Positions 63,201 to 64,000 of a DNA stretch of 64,000 nt are shown here, in pieces. This DNA is from Ganaspis brasiliensis (lineage: Eukaryota > Arthropoda > Insecta > Hymenoptera > Figitidae): assembly GCA_037103525.1 (NCBI GenBank), contig JAZKLR010000222.1:1612001-1676000 (forward strand), in the 5' to 3' direction. Every line of letters begins with the position of its first letter. The first letter of the stretch is position 1. The notes beneath the pieces were generated by a model, which was given only the letters and a program-made list of their open reading frames with translations, was not told the origin of the DNA and did not search any database. Made by a program: the position numbers and the translations under genes.

Positions 63201-64000
63201 CAAGGTGAGAATTGACCGCGATTCTTGTTCGATGCGCGCCCTTATTTCGCGCATGTCGTCACCCACATTCACACGTCTAATATTATTCTCATTCATGCTA
63301 TTTTCCGGAGGGATACTTACATTTGTTTCTAATGTATTGTCATCCCGACGACCAGGTTGATGTTCTGCAGGGTCGTCGATGTCCTCCTCCGATATTGGAA
63401 GGAGAGCCCCTCCTCTCCTTACCCTTATTTCTGGACTTTCTTCGGGAGGCGCCGCTGAAGAGTTGGCACCCCCAACCCCCGGTAATTCGTCCAAGACATC
63501 GTCTAAGTTTGCCAGCTGATGGCGTTGCTGGCTTTGGCCCTGGCTTTCTGACATTTGAAGGGGGGGGTTGTATATTGTACCCCCAGTTGGAGCAAGACTG
63601 GGGGCAGGAGGCGGTCTTTCATCTATCCCCCCCCTCTCCACTTCACGTGGGGACAGTGGCGGTGGCTGTCGTATTTCCTGTGGTGGGGGCGGTTGGGGGA
63701 CCTCGTCGACATTGGTTTCCCCGTCGGAGTTGTCCAGAAACAGGGTCCTCCGTCTGGCTCTCCTTTGCCGGTCGTTTCGTGCGACCGGCCTTGACGACCC
63801 CTCCACTTGTTGTTGTGTTCTTGTAGTGGGGGTCGACGGGATGCTATTTTGCGACAAGTCGGTCCTAGCTCTAGCATCCCTCCTTCGTCGTGTGGCAACT
63901 CTCTCGGCGATGCTTTCATCCCGAGGGGGTGTCACTATAATAACATTCACTCTTTCCACGACCTCTGGGGTGTGTGCGGAACTCCCGACCCGATCCTCGG
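60242..64000 (-). mobile_element. R2-type U2-targeting non-LTR retrotransposon, subfamily B, copy 2 (5' end beyond window)
   Basis: 3' junction with U2 at 60241/60242; the 3'UTR is very close to that of the 53316 element. The coding region runs to the window edge, so the 5' finger region and 5'UTR are not seen. Confidence 0.88.
60486..64000 (-). CDS. R2-type retrotransposon polyprotein, subfamily B, copy 2 (N-terminus outside window)
   Basis: Open from the window edge to the stop at 60486. The frame continues upstream of the first internal Met (63959) as SAHTPEVVERV, matching LTPEVVERV of the neighbouring copy, so the true start lies to the right. Reverse transcriptase, CCHC and endonuclease motifs are as in the 53564-57535 protein, including ALAYADDIVILAS, CRRCGDANETLPHNINHC, RPDIVIRD and IIDVTVPFENG. 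The C-terminus HVSGIKQYS is identical. No stop or frameshift in the visible part. Confidence 0.93.
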   Translation of the reverse strand, partial: EDRVGSSAHTPEVVERVNVIIVTPPRDESIAERVATRRRRDARARTDLSQNSIPSTPTTRTQQQVEGSSRPVARNDRQRRARRRTLFLDNSDGETNVDEVPQPPPPQEIRQPPPLSPREVERGGIDERPPPAPSLAPTGGTIYNPPLQMSESQGQSQQRHQLANLDDVLDELPGVGGANSSAAPPEESPEIRVRRGGALLPISEEDIDDPAEHQPGRRDDNTLETNVSIPPENSMNENNIRRVNVGDDMREIRARIEQESRSILTLEHLNVVAERFTSLAQSLQPEPETAHRGGTQRNNRVLPTKEAATKIQKMYRKNKKRAVQQILEGSNKTCSINISSIQTHYEDVFRAPNLNAEALPRNLRLPPVEQESNEELSRPMTTEEVVKKIRAMKNTAPGPDGVYYPTLLKADPSGEILKNIYGACIALSAIPNSWKESTTVLLQKKGDLSRIGNWRPITMTNTAYKIFTAVLSDRIAQWARRNKRLSWAQKGFLQYEGCYEHNFVLQEAIQLARVKRRGLTVAWLDLANAFPSVPHETIRHALSLLGLPEETCAMVMNTIQDCTTKIKNDVSTTNAIKMNAGVKQGCPLSPLIFNLVFELVLRGIDESGEGFHLFGKKIRALAYADDIVILASNERHMQEILSRVDRLCSDIGLRINTSKCAALNMVGGSASQSNLSVGGGVIQTLDLDGAYDHLGVPTGAKFLQSPINSFEKAREYLEKINDSLLTPWQKIEATAVFVLSRLDFILRGARIKKTELKSLDKLIKKRTKSWMSLPQRASAELVFIPPKMGGAGLLPLGDLLDMYSVAHIFKLLTSNDPVIRGMALDSVRAAIKERIRRDPSMSEIAQFLSGDCSAPFDGPSSTKRTLWSYARSAAMRQASRIGVRWSWCEERGELSLECNSGRGRRVIIPPGARSQIIYRLRNAAQQHYLETLLQKKDQGKVYALASGDKASNHFLRTGSFTRFADWRFVHRARLNVLPLNGALKGQADRDTRCRRCGDANETLPHNINHCRPHMEAITRRHDNIVDRLIKANKAPGEVRKNQTVRDVDAGSSQLRPDIVIRDDGSLQITIIDVTVPFENGPGAFRIARDQKLEKYRPMALSLQEKGYTVYLNAFIVGALGTWDRNNQEILKHLGVGPWYSGLMKKLMVSDTIRWSRDIYVEHVSGIKQYS

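Noticed and set aside
1..64000. tRNA genes, 5S or other rRNA, CRISPR arrays, bacterial operons
   Set aside because: None recognised; gene structure is eukaryotic and the only structured RNA identified is the U2 fragment.

Overview
This is an AT-rich eukaryotic nuclear window, almost certainly from an insect. It holds an insect-type odorant receptor gene, short-intron genes, and arthropod-style non-LTR retrotransposons. The general look suggests a hymenopteran such as a parasitoid wasp, but nothing in the sequence proves the order.

Host genes, left to right. (1) 1-1514 (+): the 3' part of a secreted sushi/CCP-domain protein, four exons seen, running off the left edge. (2) 5931-11745 (-): a complete four-exon MANF gene (ER-resident, stress-linked trophic factor), 171 aa. 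Its 4.6 kb third intron is one degenerate tandem repeat array. (3) 17070-18377 (+): single-exon ALG3, the ER mannosyltransferase of N-glycan assembly. (4) 23870-39667 (+): an intact eight-exon odorant receptor of 384 aa, reconstructed here from splice sites. Its 13 kb second intron carries a stack of nested transposons. (5) 42409-43350 (+): a weakly supported exon group cut off by the retrotransposon array on the right.

The spaces between genes are A-rich or T-rich degenerate tandem arrays at about 2.3-4.7, 6.1-10.7, 12.8-16.8 and 18.7-20.9 kb. They are built from short AATTATTTTC/GAAAATAATT-like motifs organised into units of about 0.4-0.7 kb, and the strand bias flips between blocks.

Nested transposons in the receptor intron: an element of about 2.9 kb with 20/21-identical terminal inverted repeats (25486-36479) contains a frameshifted gene with an N-terminal SAM-like domain. 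That gene is itself split by an 8.07 kb RNase H-bearing LINE (26295-34366) with a perfect 17-bp target duplication. The LINE has intact ORF1, but ORF2 has lost its reverse transcriptase active-site segment in frame. Foldback MITEs are numerous at 25.0, 38.8 and 39.7-41.9 kb.

From 43.35 kb to the right edge lies a head-to-tail array, all on the minus strand, of R2-type non-LTR retrotransposons. Each ORF has N-terminal zinc fingers, a reverse transcriptase, a CCHC motif and a restriction-like endonuclease. Three copies (two full ORFs, one running off the window) each sit directly against an identical 151-nt 3' fragment of U2 snRNA, followed by a conserved spacer of about 1.8 kb. The repeat period is about 6.9 kb. 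This matches U2-targeting elements of the Utopia type. The first ~37 nt of U2 were not found next to any copy, and the spacer carries conserved hairpins including a compensatory base-pair change.
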